DNA of 15,508 bases from Planctomycetales bacterium (GTDB taxonomy: Bacteria; Planctomycetota; Planctomycetia; Isosphaerales; Isosphaeraceae): NCBI GenBank assembly GCA_027435495.1, contig DAHZZC010000510.1:1-15508 (forward strand). Direction: 5' to 3'. Shown piece by piece: positions 13,552 through 15,508 of this stretch; within the stretch, counting starts at the first letter, position 1, and each line of letters begins with the position of its first letter. The notes beneath the pieces are model-generated. The model did not search any database, had not been told where the DNA came from, and saw only the letters and a list, made by a program, of their open reading frames with translations. The position numbers were made by a program, and so were the translations under genes.

Positions 13552-15039
13552 ATGAGTCAGGATACCGCCGTCGCGATGCTGGCCCGGATGGAATCCGGCG
13601 AGGTCACTTCCGAGGAGATCGTCCGATCGCTCCTCGACCGCGCAGATCGAGAGCGTCGGCTCAATGTGTTCGTACACCTCGACCCCGACCATATCCTCGA
13701 CCAGGCCCGAGCCGTCGATCGCAAGCGGAAGGCAGGCGAGCCGGTCGGCCCGCTCGGGGGCGTCCCGGTCGCGATCAAGGACCTCCTCTGCGTTCGTGGC
13801 GAGCCAACGACCTGCAGCAGCCGGATGCTGAAAGGCTTCCGCCCTCCTTACGACGCGACGGTGATCGAGCGGCTGAAAGCGGCCGACGCAATCCTCTTCG
13901 GCAAGACGAACATGGACGAGTTTGCCATGGGCTCGTCGACCGAGAACAGCGCCTACGGGCCGACGCTCAACCCCTGGGACGAGTCCCGGGTGCCGGGCGG
14001 ATCTTCGGGCGGCTCAGCGGCGGCCGTTGCAGCCGGGATGGCCCCGCTCTCGCTCGGCAGCGATACCGGCGGCTCGATCCGGCAACCGGCGGCCGTCTGC
14101 GGCGTGGTTGGGCTCAAGCCGACCTACGGGCGGGTCAGCCGATATGGGCTGATCGCCTTCGCCAGCTCGCTCGACCAGATCGGCCCTTTCGCCCACGACC
14201 TTGCCGACACGGCCCTGCTCCTGAAAGCGATCGCCGGCCGCGACCCGAAGGATGCGACCAGCGTCGATCAGCCCGTCCCCGATTATCCCGAGACGCTGGA
14301 TAAGCCCCCGGAAAATCTTCGGATCGGTGTCGTCCGCGAGTTCTTCGGCGAGGGTCTCGACCCGGAAGTGGCCTCGGCCGTGCAGGAGGCTGTCAAGCTC
14401 TACGAGAAGGCCGGGGCAACGATCAAGGAGGTCTCGCTTCCGCACTCGAAATATGGCGTTCCGGCCTATTACATCGTCGCGCCCGCCGAGTGCTCGAGCA
14501 ACCTCGCCCGGTACGACGGGACGACCTACGGCCACCGCGCTGAGGACTACTCGCCGAAATACCCGGGCGAGGAAAACATCGCCGAGCTTGTCCGGATGAT
14601 GATGGTGAGCCGGGCGGAGGGGTTCGGGCCGGAGGTCAAGCGTCGAATCATGCTGGGGACATTCGCGCTCTCGGCGGGCTACGCCGATCAGTATTACAAC
14701 AAGGCGCTTCAGGTTCGCCGCAAAATTCGAGGCGACTTCGACGCGGCGTTCCGCGAGGTGGACGTCCTGCTCGGCCCGACCTCGCCAACGCCCGCGTTCA
14801 AACTCGGCGAGCGGACGGCCGACCCGCTCTCGATGTACCTCTCGGACATCTACACGATCACCGCAAACCTCGCCGGCATCCCGGGCCTGAGCATCCCGTG
14901 CGGCCTGACGAGCCAGAACCTGCCGATCGGACTGCAACTCCTGGCCGCCCCCTTCGCCGAGGAGTCCTTGCTTCGTACCGCTCGCGTCTTCGAGCGGGCG
15001 ACCGACTGGCACACGCGGCGGCCCCAAAGCGCTGGTTGA
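13552..15039 (+). CDS. gatA: Asp-tRNA(Asn)/Glu-tRNA(Gln) amidotransferase subunit A
   Basis: The 495-aa protein is the amidase subunit. It releases ammonia from glutamine (or asparagine), which is channelled to GatB to convert Glu-tRNA(Gln) to Gln-tRNA(Gln) or Asp-tRNA(Asn) to Asn-tRNA(Asn). The amidase-signature triad is intact: K76 in GGVPVAIKD, S151 in VPGGSSGGSAAAVAAG (147-162) and S175 in SDTGGSIRQPA (170-180). Other family markers are FGKTNMDEFAMGSSTENS (116-133), SRYGLIAFASSLDQIGPF (about 198-215) and LPIGLQLLAAPFAEE near the end. Length is typical. ATG 13552 is preceded by GAGGA about 9-10 bases upstream and yields the expected short N-terminus; the frame extends further upstream within gatC but without homology. 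It lies 40 bases after gatC and 52 bases before gatB. Confidence 0.97.
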   Translation: MSQDTAVAMLARMESGEVTSEEIVRSLLDRADRERRLNVFVHLDPDHILDQARAVDRKRKAGEPVGPLGGVPVAIKDLLCVRGEPTTCSSRMLKGFRPPYDATVIERLKAADAILFGKTNMDEFAMGSSTENSAYGPTLNPWDESRVPGGSSGGSAAAVAAGMAPLSLGSDTGGSIRQPAAVCGVVGLKPTYGRVSRYGLIAFASSLDQIGPFAHDLADTALLLKAIAGRDPKDATSVDQPVPDYPETLDKPPENLRIGVVREFFGEGLDPEVASAVQEAVKLYEKAGATIKEVSLPHSKYGVPAYYIVAPAECSSNLARYDGTTYGHRAEDYSPKYPGEENIAELVRMMMVSRAEGFGPEVKRRIMLGTFALSAGYADQYYNKALQVRRKIRGDFDAAFREVDVLLGPTSPTPAFKLGERTADPLSMYLSDIYTITANLAGIPGLSIPCGLTSQNLPIGLQLLAAPFAEESLLRTARVFERATDWHTRRPQSAG

Positions 15040-15091
15040 GTGGAATCGGACGGATTTGCAGGAACGAAACGAGGCCGGAGGCGGCGCAGTT

Positions 15092-15508
15092 ATGGACTAC
15101 GAGATCGTCATCGGCCTGGAGATCCACGTGCAGCTCCAGACCGAGAGCAAGATGTTCTCCTGGAGCGGCACCGAGTTCGGCCTGCCGCCGAACACACAGA
15201 CGGACCCGGTCTCCCTCGGGCTACCCGGCACGCTCCCGACGATGAACCGCAAGGCGTTCGAGCTGGCCCTCAAAACGGCCGTCGCGCTCGGCGCCGAGAT
15301 CGCCCCGTTCACCAAGTGGGACCGCAAGAACTACTACTATCCCGACCTCCCCAAGAACTATCAGATCAGCCAGTATGACCTACCATTCTCGAAGGGCGGC
15401 CACCTCGAGATCCCGCCCCGAAAGGACGGCGGCGGCGGGACCCAGTGCCGGCTCACGCGCATCCACCTCGAGGAAGACACCGGTAAGCTGACCCACGGCT
15501 ACGGGGGA
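15092..15508 (+). CDS. gatB: Asp-tRNA(Asn)/Glu-tRNA(Gln) amidotransferase subunit B, N-terminal part, cut by the right edge
   Basis: The frame runs from ATG 15092 to the last base, 139 codons of a protein usually near 480 aa. GatB carries the kinase/transamidase site that phosphorylates the misacylated Glu or Asp and receives ammonia from GatA. The opening YEIVIGLEIHVQLQTESKMF, the GLPGTLPTMNRKAFELALKTAVALG segment (44-68), and KNYYYPDLPKNYQISQYD (78-95) through RIHLEEDTGKL (123-133) are typical. The two Cys pairs that bind zinc in many bacterial GatB proteins are absent: the first reads SWS and the second DPVS instead of CPVC. GGAGG (15077-15081) precedes the ATG by 10 bases. It is the third gene of the gatCAB operon. 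Confidence 0.95.
   Translation, partial: MDYEIVIGLEIHVQLQTESKMFSWSGTEFGLPPNTQTDPVSLGLPGTLPTMNRKAFELALKTAVALGAEIAPFTKWDRKNYYYPDLPKNYQISQYDLPFSKGGHLEIPPRKDGGGGTQCRLTRIHLEEDTGKLTHGYGG

Noticed and set aside
1..15508. tRNA genes, CRISPR arrays, insertion sequences, phage or toxin-antitoxin genes
   Set aside because: No cloverleaf-like segment, spaced repeat series, transposase or integrase frame, or terminal inverted repeats were seen; base composition looks even throughout.

Overview
The window is GC-rich (roughly two thirds G+C by eye) and its gene content points to a planctomycete, most likely of the Isosphaeraceae/Gemmatales type. Evidence for this is a PSCyt1-PSCyt2 (DUF1549) cytochrome protein, an exported ThuA-like protein, a redoxin/cytochrome c/copper-monooxygenase fusion, a Gfo/Idh/MocA oxidoreductase and a complete start of a gatCAB operon. 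The lineage is inferred from protein families and is not proven. The window holds 14 genes, two of them cut by the window ends. I see no rRNA, tRNA, CRISPR array, IS element, phage gene or obvious foreign island.

Layout. Bases 1-1655 (minus strand) hold an exported ThuA-like protein followed by the N-terminal part of a large PSCyt1/PSCyt2 protein that runs off the left edge. Bases 1821-3009 (plus) hold two small genes of unknown function: an exported 189-aa protein and a zinc-ribbon protein with a YbjN-like C-terminal part. Bases 3003-5833 (minus) are a two-gene unit: a degenerate Gfo/Idh/MocA-type protein and, 14 bases on, a GT-C (PMT/ArnT-like) membrane glycosyltransferase. Bases 6022-8051 (plus) are dtd (D-aminoacyl-tRNA deacylase) and an FGGY sugar kinase of ribulokinase-like type. 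Bases 8020-13001 (minus) are glmU, then the exported redoxin/cytochrome c/PHM-like copper protein, then a second GT-C-like membrane protein. Bases 13224-15508 (plus) are gatC, gatA and the start of gatB.

Themes. Cell-envelope sugar work recurs: GlmU makes UDP-GlcNAc, two polytopic GT-C proteins probably transfer sugars at the membrane, and the Gfo-like protein sits in an operon with one of them. The exported heme/copper/thioredoxin-fold proteins belong to the periplasmic redox repertoire typical of planctomycetes. GatCAB makes Gln-tRNA(Gln) and/or Asn-tRNA(Asn) by transamidation, and Dtd clears D-amino acids from tRNA, so two translation-fidelity functions are present as well.

Nothing here is convincingly a new system. 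The items most worth a second look are the three-domain copper protein with a full set of copper ligands, the Gfo-like protein that has lost the Lys and His catalytic residues, the GlmU lacking one conserved substrate-binding Lys and the C-terminal tail, and a handful of perfect inverted repeats in the divergent intergenic regions. No gene-free stretch exceeds about 225 bases.
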